A stretch of 64,000 nucleotides of DNA, taken from positions 124,001-188,000 of the forward strand of contig JAEPMA010000001.1 in NCBI GenBank assembly GCA_017644185.1, given 5' to 3'. Below the pieces are notes generated by a model. It made no database searches. It had not been told where the DNA came from and saw only the letters and a program-made list of their open reading frames with translations. A program made the position numbers and the translations under genes. The stretch comes from Rhodospirillales bacterium (GTDB lineage: Bacteria; Pseudomonadota; Alphaproteobacteria; Rhodospirillales; Casp-alpha2). Positions 7,452 to 16,417 of the stretch are shown here, in pieces. The first letter of the stretch is position 1, and each line of letters starts with the position of its first letter.

Positions 7452-8744
7452 TTACTCCGCCGCCTGAGGTGCACTGGTAACCGATGCAGCGATGCTGTCC
7501 GGGAGCGGTTTGGGGCGTTCCAGGATGCCGACCACCGGCACGATGATGATGATGTGGAAGAAGTACCAGAACGTCGACCACTGTCCGATGGTGACCAGGA
7601 CACCTTCCGGCGGTAGACCGCCGACCCATCCGAGGATGACGCAGTCGATCGCGAACACCCAGAAGAAGAACCGGTAAAGCGGACGGTACTTCGCCGAGCG
7701 CACCCGCGAACGATCAAGCCACGGCAGAAGCAGCAGCACCAGGATCGACGCGAACATCGCGATGACACCGGCGAGTTTCGCCGACATCAGCGTCCCGCCC
7801 AGCGAGATGATCTGGTAGACCCAGTAGTCGCTCGTGAACGCACGCAGGATCGCGTAGAACGGCAGGAAGTACCATTCCGGCACGATGTGCGGCGGCGTCA
7901 CCAGCGGATCCGCCATGATGTAGTTGTCCGGGTGACCGAAGTAGTTCGGCGCGAAGAAAATGAAGAACGCGAAGAAGATCAGCATGATGCCGAGGCCGTA
8001 CATGTCCTTGATGGTGTAGTACGGGTGGAACGGGATCGTGTCTTGCTTCTCGTCCTTGATTTCGACGCCGGTCGGGTTGTTGGAATGGTGCATGTGCAGC
8101 GCCCAGAGGTGCAGGAACACAAGACCGACGATCACGAACGGCAGGAGATAGTGCAGCGAGAAGAACCGGTTCAGCGTCGGGTTGTCGACGACGAAACCGC
8201 CCCAAAGGAGCTGCACGATGTAGTCACCGACCAGCGGAATGGCCGAGAACAGGTTGGTGATCACGGTCGCGCCCCAGAAGCTCATCTGGCCCCACGGCAG
8301 CACGTAACCCATGAATGCGGTCGCCATCATCGCCAGCAGAATGAAAATCCCGATCATCCAAAGGATTTCGCGCGGCGCCTTATAGGACCCGTAATAAAGG
8401 CCGCGGAAAATGTGGATGTAGACGACGATGAAGAACATGCTGGCGCCATTCATGTGAATATAACGGATCAGCCAGCCGGAATTGACGTCGCGCATGATGC
8501 GCTCGACCGAGTTGAACGCGAGGTCGGTGTGCGGTGTGTAGCTCATCGCCAGCGTGATGCCGGAGACGATCATGATCACGAGCACGATCCCCGCGAGCGA
8601 ACCAAAGTTCCAGAAGTAGTTCAGGTTCTTCGGCGTCGGATATTGATGAAGCTGCGAGTCGAGAAACGAAAAGATCGGCAGGCGATGCTCAATCCAGTTC
8701 ACGACGCGGCTGTTTGATTGGAAATTCGAGGTTCCACCACTCAT
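7452..8744 (-). CDS. petB: Cytochrome b of the bc1 complex
   Basis: The membrane-embedded quinol-oxidising subunit with two b haems. The 430-residue length is typical of alphaproteobacteria. The four haem ligands are His97, His111, His198 and His212, the same numbering as in Rhodobacter cytochrome b. The quinol-site motif PEWY is present in [11 protein letters not shown], and [17 protein letters not shown] is the conserved Qo helix region. It sits between petA (14 bases upstream) and petC (four bases downstream) in one operon. Confidence 0.97.
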   Translation of the reverse strand: MSGGTSNFQSNSRVVNWIEHRLPIFSFLDSQLHQYPTPKNLNYFWNFGSLAGIVLVIMIVSGITLAMSYTPHTDLAFNSVERIMRDVNSGWLIRYIHMNGASMFFIVVYIHIFRGLYYGSYKAPREILWMIGIFILLAMMATAFMGYVLPWGQMSFWGATVITNLFSAIPLVGDYIVQLLWGGFVVDNPTLNRFFSLHYLLPFVIVGLVFLHLWALHMHHSNNPTGVEIKDEKQDTIPFHPYYTIKDMYGLGIMLIFFAFFIFFAPNYFGHPDNYIMADPLVTPPHIVPEWYFLPFYAILRAFTSDYWVYQIISLGGTLMSAKLAGVIAMFASILVLLLLPWLDRSRVRSAKYRPLYRFFFWVFAIDCVILGWVGGLPPEGVLVTIGQWSTFWYFFHIIIIVPVVGILERPKPLPDSIAASVTSAPQAAE

Positions 8745-8758
8745 TATTCTGTCCCCCC

Positions 8759-9307
8759 TCAGCCGATCAGCACGGTGCTGTCGCTGGTGAATTCATAACC
8801 CGGCACCGGCAGGTTGTTCGGCGCCGGACCTTTGCGGATGCGGCCCGAGGTGTCGTAGTGCGAACCGTGACACGGGCAGAACCAGCCGCCGAAGTCACCC
8901 TTCGGGTCGCCGGATTTCTGACCGAGCGGGATGCAGCCCAGGTGGGTGCAGACGCCGACCATGATCAGCCATTCCGGCTTTTGAACGCGCGCATCGTCGG
9001 TTTGCGGATCGGGAAGATCGGCCAGATCGACGGATTCGGCGGCATTGATTTCTTCCTGGGTGCGGTGGCGGATGAATACCGGCTTGCCGCGCCAGATGAC
9101 AGTGATGCTCTGTCCGACTTCGATTTGCGAAATGTCGACCTCGGTCGACGCCAAAGCGAGCGTGTCCGCAGCCGGATTCATCTGATCGATGAATGGCCAG
9201 ACCGCAAGCGCGGTGCCGACGGCGCCTACGGCAACCGTACTCCAGATAAGGAAATCGCGGCGCGTCTGTTCGTCAATTTCAGCGCTGCCGCTCGCGGTTT
9301 CGCTCAT
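8759..9307 (-). CDS. petA: Rieske iron-sulfur subunit of the bc1 complex
   Basis: A 182-residue subunit carrying the 2Fe-2S cluster. Cluster ligands are Cys120 and His122 in CTHLGC and Cys144 and His147 in CPCHGSH; Cys125 and Cys146 form the usual disulfide. The N-terminus has a Tat-type TRRDFL (15-20) followed by one membrane span. I chose the start at 9307 because GAGGGG lies eight bases upstream; a start at 9343 adds 12 residues without such a site. It is the first gene of petABC and has a candidate promoter at 9496-9523. Confidence 0.95.
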   Translation of the reverse strand: MSETASGSAEIDEQTRRDFLIWSTVAVGAVGTALAVWPFIDQMNPAADTLALASTEVDISQIEVGQSITVIWRGKPVFIRHRTQEEINAAESVDLADLPDPQTDDARVQKPEWLIMVGVCTHLGCIPLGQKSGDPKGDFGGWFCPCHGSHYDTSGRIRKGPAPNNLPVPGYEFTSDSTVLIG

Positions 9308-9495
9308 GGAAAATCCCCTCGATATGACCTTATTACCCGTCACCGCATCAGCGGCATGAATACTTTACCCCCGGCCCCGCCACTCACCTTCGGGTGGAGC
9401 CTAGGTTATCGTAATTGCGAGCCAACCCCTGATTCAAGTATGGCTAGCGAATACGATAAAATAGCGCTTTCGGGCAGGCCCGGAAACGCTCACTC

Positions 9496-9523
9496 GTTAT
9501 ACTTGATGACCGAGACGTTGCAA
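9496..9523 (-). promoter_or_regulatory. Candidate promoter for petABC
   Basis: On the minus strand TTGCAA (9523-9518) and TATAAC (9501-9496) are 16 bases apart, about 190 bases before petA. The rest of the 283-base gap between petA and trmL (9308-9590) holds short G+C-rich symmetries but no gene that I can support. Confidence 0.38.
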
Positions 9524-9590
9524 GGGTTTAGATAGGCCCGGATGCGCCTGGAAGCGCGAATATCAGCCATTTAGAGCGAGAACCGATGTC

Positions 9591-10058
9591 GTGACCGATT
9601 CCGTCGTTTCGCTGGCCCTGTACCAGCCAGATATCCCCCAAAACGCAGGCAGCCTGTTTCGCACCGCGGCATGTTTCGGCGTGCCGGTGCACGTGATCGA
9701 ACCCTGTGGATTCGTGCTCTCTGATACAAAAATGCGCCGTGCCGGCATGGATTACATGGCTCACGTTCAGCTGTCGCGTCACCGGAGTTGGGACGCCTAC
9801 CAACGGGAACGCCAGCCTGGGCGTCTGGTTTTGCTGACGACGCAAGGGGATGCGACGCTTCCGGGCTTCAAGTTTGAACAAGGGGATGCTTTGCTACTTG
9901 GACGTGAGAGTGCCGGCGTGCCGGAGGACGTACACGCCCAGGTCGACGCACGCGTGCAACTGGCGATGCAGGCGGGGTTGCGTTCCATGAATGTGGCAGT
10001 CTGCGGGGGGATCGCACTCTTCGAAGCATTGCGCCAGTTGCAGGCGCTGTCGCGCTGA
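9591..10058 (+). CDS. trmL: tRNA (cytidine(34)-2'-O)-methyltransferase
   Basis: A 155-residue SPOUT-fold methyltransferase that uses S-adenosylmethionine to methylate the 2'-O of the wobble base in tRNA-Leu. The first strand and loop read LYQPDIPQNAGSLFRTAACFG; the knot region shows LLGRESAGVPEDV and GLRSMNVAVCGGIALFEALRQ, all typical of TrmL. It starts at a GTG; the nearby ATG at 9586 is in another frame. hemF follows after 42 bases on the same strand and may be co-transcribed. Confidence 0.93.
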   Translation: MTDSVVSLALYQPDIPQNAGSLFRTAACFGVPVHVIEPCGFVLSDTKMRRAGMDYMAHVQLSRHRSWDAYQRERQPGRLVLLTTQGDATLPGFKFEQGDALLLGRESAGVPEDVHAQVDARVQLAMQAGLRSMNVAVCGGIALFEALRQLQALSR

Positions 10059-10100
10059 ACCTATATAAAGACGTAACACTGTTTCCTGGAGTTCTTCTGA

Positions 10101-10982
10101 ATGACCCAAGCCATCGCTGACGATGCGCCTTACGGCGGAGTGCACAAACAAAGCGCCGCTGACTGGTTTTCCGAGGTGCAGAAGCGGCTGTGCATCCGGC
10201 TTGAGGACCTTGAACAGTCGGTCGAGGTCCATGAACTGAACGAAGTGTACGAGCCGCAAACGTTCGAACGTACGTCTTGGGATAGGGACGGCGGCGGCGG
10301 GGGGACCATGGCGGTGCTCAGAAACGGTCGCGTCTTTGAAAAAGCCGGGGTCAATACTTCGGTCGTGCATGGTGAGTTCTCCGAAGAATTCCGCGACCGC
10401 ATTCCGGGCGCAAAGGACGATCCGAGGTTCTGGGCTGCGGGGGTCTCCGTGGTTATTCACCCGCGTTCCCCGCTTGTGCCGATCGCACATATGAACACAC
10501 GCATGATCGTCACGACGGAAGGCTGGTTCGGCGGTGGCGGTGACCTGACGCCGGTCTATCCGGACTCCGAGGAAACCAGGCGTTTTCATGATGCTTTTCG
10601 CGATGCGTGCGCACCGTATGGGGATGACTATTACGACCGTTTCTCGAAATGGTGCGATAAATACTTCTATCTTCCCCACAGAAAAGAGACGCGTGGCGTC
10701 GGCGGGATCTTTTACGACAATCACTCGACCGATGATTGGGAGCGTGATTTCGCCTTCACCCAGGATGTGGCGCGCGCCTTCGTCTCGGTTTATCCCGACA
10801 TCGCGCGCGATAAGATGAATTTGAAATGGACGCCTGAGCAGCGTCTGGCGCAGCGCATCAAGCGCGGGCGTTACGTCGAATTCAATCTGCTCTATGACCG
10901 GGGTACGATCTTCGGATTGAAGACCGGTGGTAACATTGAAGCGATTTTAATGAGTCTGCCGCCGGATGTGGCGTGGCCTTAA
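10101..10982 (+). CDS. hemF: Oxygen-dependent coproporphyrinogen III oxidase
   Basis: Converts coproporphyrinogen III to protoporphyrinogen IX with oxygen in haem biosynthesis; cytoplasmic. The 293-residue length is normal. Conserved family segments are DGGGGGTMAVL, the long GWFGGGGDLTP loop, YLPHRKETRGVGGIFYD and RGRYVEFNLLYDRGTIFGL near the end. CTGGAG lies upstream of the ATG. Use of HemF implies that this organism makes haem aerobically, consistent with the bc1 operon nearby. Confidence 0.97.
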   Translation: MTQAIADDAPYGGVHKQSAADWFSEVQKRLCIRLEDLEQSVEVHELNEVYEPQTFERTSWDRDGGGGGTMAVLRNGRVFEKAGVNTSVVHGEFSEEFRDRIPGAKDDPRFWAAGVSVVIHPRSPLVPIAHMNTRMIVTTEGWFGGGGDLTPVYPDSEETRRFHDAFRDACAPYGDDYYDRFSKWCDKYFYLPHRKETRGVGGIFYDNHSTDDWERDFAFTQDVARAFVSVYPDIARDKMNLKWTPEQRLAQRIKRGRYVEFNLLYDRGTIFGLKTGGNIEAILMSLPPDVAWP

Positions 10983-10984
10983 AG

Positions 10985-11105
10985 TTGGACCTCGGCCTTC
11001 GCCGGGGTGACGGCTATATATTTCTCGTGCCGTCTCGTTCCGGCGCAGGCCGGAATCCAGAATCCGAGAAACCTGGGTTCCCGCATTCGCGGGAATGACA
11101 AAGAA
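10985..11105. repeat. REP-like dispersed intergenic repeat modules
   Basis: The 142 bases between hemF and glk consist mainly of short palindromic modules: GGCCTTCGCCGGGGTGACG, then TTCCGGCGCAGGCCGGAA (an inverted repeat), then TTCCCGCATTCGCGGGAA followed by TGACA. Such ATTCCCGC-type modules are dispersed in high copy between genes in many alphaproteobacteria (general knowledge). They may act as terminators or transposase-mobilised REP elements; no transposase is present. Confidence 0.7.
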
Positions 11106-11124
11106 TGACGGATATCACGCAGGT

Positions 11125-12081
11125 TCAACCGGGTGCGGATTTGCTGATCAGGTAACTCAACCCGATGAATGCCGGATAGGGATGGGTGATCAGCTTGACC
11201 GGCACATGGGACAGGTAATCACCGAAGCGTCCTTTGTCGACAAAGCGGTCCTTGAAGCCGGACGCCAGGAGTTCCCGGCCAACTCGCGGCAGGATGCCGC
11301 CTGCCAGATAAATGCCGCCGGTCGCGCCGCAGGTCAGCGCAAGGTCTGATGCCGCCGTGCCAAGAAATGCGAAGAACAATGCATATGCGTCCGCAGCCGC
11401 ACCGTCACCGTCTTGCATGCGCCGGGTGATTTCTCCGGCGTCGATGGTTTCACCGCCAACGGCTTGATGCAGCGCTTCCAGCCCGGGGCCGGATAAGACG
11501 CGCTCCCACGATACATGTCCGAAGCGTTTCGCAAGTATGTGCACAACTTCCTGTTCCTGGTCCGTGCGCGGCGCCAGCGTGGCGTGACCGCCTTCGGTCG
11601 CGAGCGCGATACGCCCGGCGGGCGATGGGATCAAAACCGATGCCCCCAGTCCTGTGCCGGGGCCCATAACCGCCACCGGTCCTGTCGCGTCCTCGTTGCC
11701 TTCACGGATCGATGTGACACCGTCGTCTCCGATGTCGGGGATGCCGAGCGCTATCGCCTCGAAGTCGTTGATCATCCGGACGCCGGTGATGCCGAGTTCG
11801 CGTGCCAACTCGTCCGCGTCGAGCCGCCAGATGTGGTTGGTCATGTCGACGCGGCCGGCCCGAACCGGACCGGCGATGGAAATCGCTGCTTCAGCCGGCA
11901 GTGCGTCCAGCCCGAGCTGGTCGGCATAGGCCCGCATAGCCACGCCCGGTGTTTCGAAGTCCTTGCAGGGCAGTGTGACGGGATCGCCATACTCCCCATC
12001 GGCGTCAAGGACGGCAAAGCGCGCGTTGGTGCCGCCGATGTCCGCGATCATGCCGACGGGCGCCGCCATCCCGCCGCTCAT
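11125..12081 (-). CDS. glk: Glucokinase
   Basis: Phosphorylates glucose with ATP to glucose-6-phosphate. The 318-residue protein has the phosphate loop DIGGTNARF near the N-terminus, the sugar-site MINDFEAIALG, the GPGTGLGAS adenosine loop and the GGIYLAGGILPRV C-terminal motif. The start at 12081 makes an ATGA overlap with the end of otsA, so the genes are translationally coupled; an upstream in-frame start at 12129 would lie well inside otsA. As the last gene of the trehalose operon it can return glucose released from trehalose to glucose-6-phosphate, a substrate of OtsA. Confidence 0.95.
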   Translation of the reverse strand: MSGGMAAPVGMIADIGGTNARFAVLDADGEYGDPVTLPCKDFETPGVAMRAYADQLGLDALPAEAAISIAGPVRAGRVDMTNHIWRLDADELARELGITGVRMINDFEAIALGIPDIGDDGVTSIREGNEDATGPVAVMGPGTGLGASVLIPSPAGRIALATEGGHATLAPRTDQEQEVVHILAKRFGHVSWERVLSGPGLEALHQAVGGETIDAGEITRRMQDGDGAAADAYALFFAFLGTAASDLALTCGATGGIYLAGGILPRVGRELLASGFKDRFVDKGRFGDYLSHVPVKLITHPYPAFIGLSYLISKSAPG

Positions 12082-13511
12082 GTAAGCCGGCCGGCGTCGG
12101 CGAGCGCCGCCAGGTAATTGTCGCGCCAATTGTCGAGGTCGTTACTCCGGATGACCTCCATCATGGCTTCGCGTCTGTTCAATCGTTCGTCGAGGGGCAT
12201 CTCCAGGCCGCGCGCCATCGCTTCAGCGACCTCGTCGATATCGTAGGGGTTGACGATCAGCGCGCTCTTCAATTCCCGCGCCGCACCAGCGAAACGGGAC
12301 AGGACGAGGACACCCGGATCCGAGGAATTCTGTGCGGCGACGAATTCCTTGGCGACCAGGTTCATGCCGTCCCTGAGCGGTGTGACCAGCCCGACGCGGC
12401 TGGCACGGAAAAACAGGGTCAGCCGGTCGCGCGCGTAGCTTTTGTTGATGTAATTGATCGGGACCCAGTCGATATCGGCGAAGCGGCCGTTGATATGTCC
12501 GGCACTGGTTTCCAACTCGTGACGGATTTCCTTGTATTCCGCAACCTCACCTCGCGACGGCGGTGTGATCTGAAACATTGAGACCTGGCTGCGGAAGCCG
12601 GGGTAGCGTTCGAGCATGCGTTCGAAGGCCTGAAAGCGCTCCGGGATTCCTTTTGAATAATCGAGACGGTCGACACCGATCATCCAAGCTTTGTCACCGT
12701 GCTGCTCGCGTAATTTGCGGGCCCACGCGAGTTCTTTGGGGGCGATGGGACGCTCGAAAACAGTTGGGTTAATTCCGATCGGGAAGACGCCGACCTGGAA
12801 CGTGCGGTCGAAGACCTCGACCCTGCCGGATTTGGAAACTTTGCCGCCGGCTTCATGCTCGATGTAATCCGTGAACGCGCGCATGTCGTTTTCTGTTTGA
12901 AACCCAATCAGGTCGTAAGCGGCGAGTGCCGTCATTACCGCGCGGTGTGCCGGCATGTAGGTCATGACCTCCATCGCCGGGAACGGGGTGTGCAGGAAAA
13001 TCCCCATCGTCTGCTTACAGCCGCGCCGACGCAGGCATTCACCTAGCGGCAAAAGGTGATAGTCGTGCACCCAGATGCGGTCGTTCTCCTTAAGGCGCCA
13101 GGAGAGCTTTTCCGCGAACAACTCGTTGACGGCTTGGTAGCGCGAAAAAAAAGTGCGCCGGAACGACGTCAGGTCGAGGCGATAGTGGAACAACGGCCAC
13201 AGCGTCCGGTTGGCGAAGCCGTTGTAGTATTCGTTATAATCCTTCCGGCTCAGATCCATCGTCACGTAGGTGACGGGGCCGACTTCGGTCTCCTTCGGTT
13301 CGGCGGGCCTGCCGGCCGAGGTTTTGCCGCTCCAGCCGAACCAGAGACCACCCTCATTCTGTAATGCCTCTTCGAGAGCGACAGCGAGGCCGCCCGCCTG
13401 AACGCGGCCATCCTTGACGTCCGGCACCCGGTTGGAAACAACGACGAGCCGGGATGGCGTGCCCTTTGCGCCACCCTTGCTTTTCTTCGCCGCTGATTTT
13501 GTTTTCGCCAC
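12078..13511 (-). CDS. otsA: Alpha,alpha-trehalose-6-phosphate synthase
   Basis: A GT20 glycosyltransferase joining UDP-glucose and glucose-6-phosphate into trehalose-6-phosphate. The 477-residue protein starts with a lysine-rich stretch ([14 protein letters not shown]) of about 18 residues before the fold, whose first strand is LVVVSNRVP. Other family segments are [38 protein letters not shown] and [14 protein letters not shown]. It lies four bases behind the GH15 gene and overlaps glk. Trehalose made here would serve as an osmoprotectant or carbon store. Confidence 0.96.
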   Translation of the reverse strand: MAKTKSAAKKSKGGAKGTPSRLVVVSNRVPDVKDGRVQAGGLAVALEEALQNEGGLWFGWSGKTSAGRPAEPKETEVGPVTYVTMDLSRKDYNEYYNGFANRTLWPLFHYRLDLTSFRRTFFSRYQAVNELFAEKLSWRLKENDRIWVHDYHLLPLGECLRRRGCKQTMGIFLHTPFPAMEVMTYMPAHRAVMTALAAYDLIGFQTENDMRAFTDYIEHEAGGKVSKSGRVEVFDRTFQVGVFPIGINPTVFERPIAPKELAWARKLREQHGDKAWMIGVDRLDYSKGIPERFQAFERMLERYPGFRSQVSMFQITPPSRGEVAEYKEIRHELETSAGHINGRFADIDWVPINYINKSYARDRLTLFFRASRVGLVTPLRDGMNLVAKEFVAAQNSSDPGVLVLSRFAGAARELKSALIVNPYDIDEVAEAMARGLEMPLDERLNRREAMMEVIRSNDLDNWRDNYLAALADAGRLT

Positions 13512-13515
13512 GGGT

Positions 13516-15300
13516 CTAGAACGCGTCCTTCCATGGCTTGCTGAGTTCCATCGCCGAGTTGATCAGGCCGACAAGAGAATATGTCTGTGGGAAATTGCCC
13601 CAGAGTTCGCCACTGTCGACGTCGATGTGCTCCGACATCAGGCCTGCGGGATTGAGCTTGGAAAGCATGTTTTCGAACACAGCGCGCGCATCGTCTCGAC
13701 GGCCCAGTTTCACCAGCGCGTCGATATACCAGTACGTGCAGACGACGAAGGCTTTTTCGGGTTCACCGAAATCGTCGGCCTTCACGTACCTGAACACATA
13801 CTCGCCGCGTTTCAAATCCTGCTCGATGGCGGCGACGGTGCCGGCGAAGCGCGGGTCGTCGGCGGCGACGAAGCCGAGTTCCAGCATCAACAGCAGGCTC
13901 GCGTCGACGGCATCACCGCCCCACGTGTCGGCGAAGCTGTTGCGATCTTCGTTAAACGATTCCTTGAGAGTGTGTTCGCGGACGCGGTCCGCTTCCTCAC
14001 GCCAGTAGGCGGCGCGCGCCTCAAGGCCCAGATGATCCGCGATCCGGGCGAGGCGGTCGATACCGGCCCAGCAGAGCACACTCGAATACGTGTGAATGTG
14101 CGCATTGCCGCGCAACTCCCAAAGCCCGGCGTCGGGTTGGTCGTAAAGTTTCAGACACTGCTCGCCGAGGGGTTCGAGGTAATGGAACAGGTTTTCGTCG
14201 CCTTGCCGTTTCAGGCGCTTGTCGAAGAAAACCTGGGTGACGGAAAGTATGACGCTCCCATAGACATCGTTCTGGATATGCTCATACGCCTGGTTGCCGC
14301 GCCGGACCGGGCCGATGCCGCGATAACCGTCCAGCGTGTCGACGATTTCCTCGATCAATTCCCCGTCGAAGGACAGGCCGTAGACGGGCTGCAAATGTCC
14401 GTTCTTGGCGCCGGCGATGATGTTGTTGATGTAGGTAAGATAGCCTTCCATCGTTCTTGTCGCGCCCAGCCGGTTAAGCGCGGCGACGACGAAGTACCCG
14501 TCCCTGAGCCAGCAGTATCGATAGTCCCAATTCCGCTCCGTGCCCGGCGCTTCGGGGATCGAGGTGGTCATCGCCGCGACGATGGCGCCGGTCTCTTCGA
14601 AGTTACAAAGCTTGAGTGTGATCGCGGCGCGGATCACGTGGTCCTGCCATTCGAAGGGCAACGAGAGATACCTGCACCATTCTCGCCAGTAGTCGGTGGT
14701 TTTCTCGAAGAACTCACGGGCCACCCCGCCAGCGCCCTCGGCGAGGGTTTCGTCGGGCCCGAAGACGATGCTGCCCGGACCATCGAGCAGGAAGTCGGTC
14801 TCTTTGAGAATGTGAGACACGGGCAAATCGGTGGTGCAGCGCATCGGGCTGCCAGTCGTCAGATAGCGGATGTGGTTTGATCCCCGTGTCGTCTCGACGC
14901 CGCTGGCGCCCCAATCACGCGCGGGACGCAATCTGATACGGATGCGTGGACGGCCCGAGACCGGTCGCATGGTGCGGACGAACATGTTCGGACGAAATGA
15001 GCGACCGAGCTGTTTGAAGCGGGGCGCGAAGTCCGTAATTTCGATGGCATTACCCTGGCCGTCGTGCATGGTCGTGACGACGACGGCGGTATTCGGAATA
15101 TATGACTGTTCGCTATGGGTGTGACCTTCGAGAATGACATCGAAGAAACCGGGTAACTCAGCAGTGTCTTTCCGGAGAAGATCGCAGAACGCCGGGTCGC
15201 CGCAGAAATCGGGCAGGCAGGCCCACTTGTATCGGCCGTTGCGGTCCAGCAACGCGGCAACCGTGCCGTTGCCGATCATAATCAAATTCAGATCGCTCAT
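13516..15300 (-). CDS. Glycoside hydrolase family 15 protein, probable trehalase
   Basis: A 594-residue cytoplasmic protein (no signal peptide) with the N-terminal beta-sandwich and C-terminal (alpha/alpha)6 barrel of GH15. The barrel shows NWDYRYCWLRDGYF, around the usual acid residue, and GELWGNFPQTYSLVGL near the end, the region of the second catalytic residue. GH15 contains glucoamylases and bacterial trehalases. The genes on both sides (otsB upstream with a 4-base overlap, otsA and glk downstream) favour trehalose as the substrate, giving two glucose molecules. This specificity is inferred from context. Confidence 0.88.
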   Translation of the reverse strand: MSDLNLIMIGNGTVAALLDRNGRYKWACLPDFCGDPAFCDLLRKDTAELPGFFDVILEGHTHSEQSYIPNTAVVVTTMHDGQGNAIEITDFAPRFKQLGRSFRPNMFVRTMRPVSGRPRIRIRLRPARDWGASGVETTRGSNHIRYLTTGSPMRCTTDLPVSHILKETDFLLDGPGSIVFGPDETLAEGAGGVAREFFEKTTDYWREWCRYLSLPFEWQDHVIRAAITLKLCNFEETGAIVAAMTTSIPEAPGTERNWDYRYCWLRDGYFVVAALNRLGATRTMEGYLTYINNIIAGAKNGHLQPVYGLSFDGELIEEIVDTLDGYRGIGPVRRGNQAYEHIQNDVYGSVILSVTQVFFDKRLKRQGDENLFHYLEPLGEQCLKLYDQPDAGLWELRGNAHIHTYSSVLCWAGIDRLARIADHLGLEARAAYWREEADRVREHTLKESFNEDRNSFADTWGGDAVDASLLLMLELGFVAADDPRFAGTVAAIEQDLKRGEYVFRYVKADDFGEPEKAFVVCTYWYIDALVKLGRRDDARAVFENMLSKLNPAGLMSEHIDVDSGELWGNFPQTYSLVGLINSAMELSKPWKDAF

Positions 15301-16103
15301 GCCTGCATTGTTTCCCGGTCACCCTCGGGGCTCAAGGGCGGATCGTCACCTTCCGCCAAATTACTGAGCCAATTGCGCACCGATGTGACGTCGGCAAGCA
15401 TTGTCCGCGCCCGCGTCGGACGCCGCGTCCCGACGCAGACGGAAATCCCGTTCAATGCATTGACGGCCTCGAAGCCGTCTTCGTCGGTAACATCGTCGCC
15501 GATGAAAATGGGAACGCGCCCTGCGAACGGCGGCTGCGCCATCAACTGATTGACCGCATGGCCTTTGCCGATTCCGGCCGGGCGCAGTTCGCGCACCATA
15601 TGACCGTGAAGTGTTTCGAACGATGGACCGAGGCGCGCCTGCGCTTCGTTAACGATCTCGTCAACAGTATGGGCGAGTGCCGGTGCCTGACGGAAGTGAA
15701 TGGCGATACAGGGGCCCTTATCCTCGATCAGGATTCCTGGTGTTTCTGCGAAGGTCTCGTGGAGAAACGCTCTCTCCCCATTTATTGCGGTACTCAATGC
15801 TTCGTGAACGTCCCGTCCATTCTCGGCGCCCCGGATCTCGAAGCCGTGCAGACCGGCCGCCGGCAGGTGAAGCGGGGTGAACAACCGGTCCAGGTCGGCG
15901 AGCGCACGGCCGCTGACCAGCGCAACCGCACCCGAGAGCCGAGCGTGAACTTGTTCGAGAACGGAAATCAGCGATTCCGGGACATCGACGTTGTCGGGAG
16001 TCTCTGAAAATTCGAGGATCGTGCCGTCCACATCCAGAAACAGCGCCATCGTCTCGGGGGTTATGACGTTAGGGTGTTCGCCTAGGGGGATCGGCTCGCT
16101 CAT
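15297..16103 (-). CDS. otsB: Trehalose-6-phosphate phosphatase
   Basis: A HAD-superfamily phosphatase that turns trehalose-6-phosphate into trehalose. The 268-residue protein has the nucleophile motif FLDVDGTIL (Asp24, Asp26), the second motif VALVSGR and the acidic motif IFIGDDVTDEDGF. It is the first gene of the operon and overlaps the GH15 gene by four bases. The order otsB-GH15-otsA-glk puts synthesis, dephosphorylation, cleavage and glucose rephosphorylation under one promoter, which must lie in the roughly 100 bases between this start and the divergent small membrane protein gene. Confidence 0.95.
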   Translation of the reverse strand: MSEPIPLGEHPNVITPETMALFLDVDGTILEFSETPDNVDVPESLISVLEQVHARLSGAVALVSGRALADLDRLFTPLHLPAAGLHGFEIRGAENGRDVHEALSTAINGERAFLHETFAETPGILIEDKGPCIAIHFRQAPALAHTVDEIVNEAQARLGPSFETLHGHMVRELRPAGIGKGHAVNQLMAQPPFAGRVPIFIGDDVTDEDGFEAVNALNGISVCVGTRRPTRARTMLADVTSVRNWLSNLAEGDDPPLSPEGDRETMQA

Positions 16104-16213
16104 GTCGGCACCCTAGCAAATCCATCGGCATGTACAAACGTGCAACGGCCGGACCCATCACCTATATATTAGACGAACGGTTTGATTATCACTGCACAAG
16201 GAGCCCCGATATC

Positions 16214-16396
16214 ATGGGCATCGAAGGAATCGGCATCGGCGGTCTGCTTATCCTGATTGCTGACGTTTACGCGATCATTAAGACGCTCGGCAGCACGACG
16301 GCCTCCACTGGATCGAAGGTGTTCTGGATCATCCTGATCCTGCTGCTGCCCCTTCTCGGCGTCATCATCTGGTTCTTCGCCGGACCGAGGGATTAG
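16214..16396 (+). CDS. Small membrane protein with a PLDc_N-type domain
   Basis: A 60-residue protein with two transmembrane helices (GIGGLLILIADVYAII and VFWIILILLLPLLGVIIWFF) ending in AGPRD, the pattern of the phospholipase D-nuclease N-terminal domain family of small membrane proteins. The ATG at 16214 follows AAGGAG about 11 bases upstream; an in-frame ATG at 16130 has no such site and would add a hydrophilic leader. No catalytic part is attached. Its function is unknown. Confidence 0.82.
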   Translation: MGIEGIGIGGLLILIADVYAIIKTLGSTTASTGSKVFWIILILLLPLLGVIIWFFAGPRD

Positions 16397-16417
16397 TTCA
16401 AGAGAAAGACGAAACGC

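Noticed and set aside
7887-8717. A 276-residue open frame on the plus strand opposite petB
   Set aside because: It is the complement of a highly conserved gene, is very rich in charged residues from reverse codons, and has no ribosome binding site.
13414-14880. A 488-residue open frame on the plus strand opposite the GH15 gene
   Set aside because: Long antisense frames are common in G+C-rich genes. The GH15 gene on the other strand has complete motifs and operon coupling.
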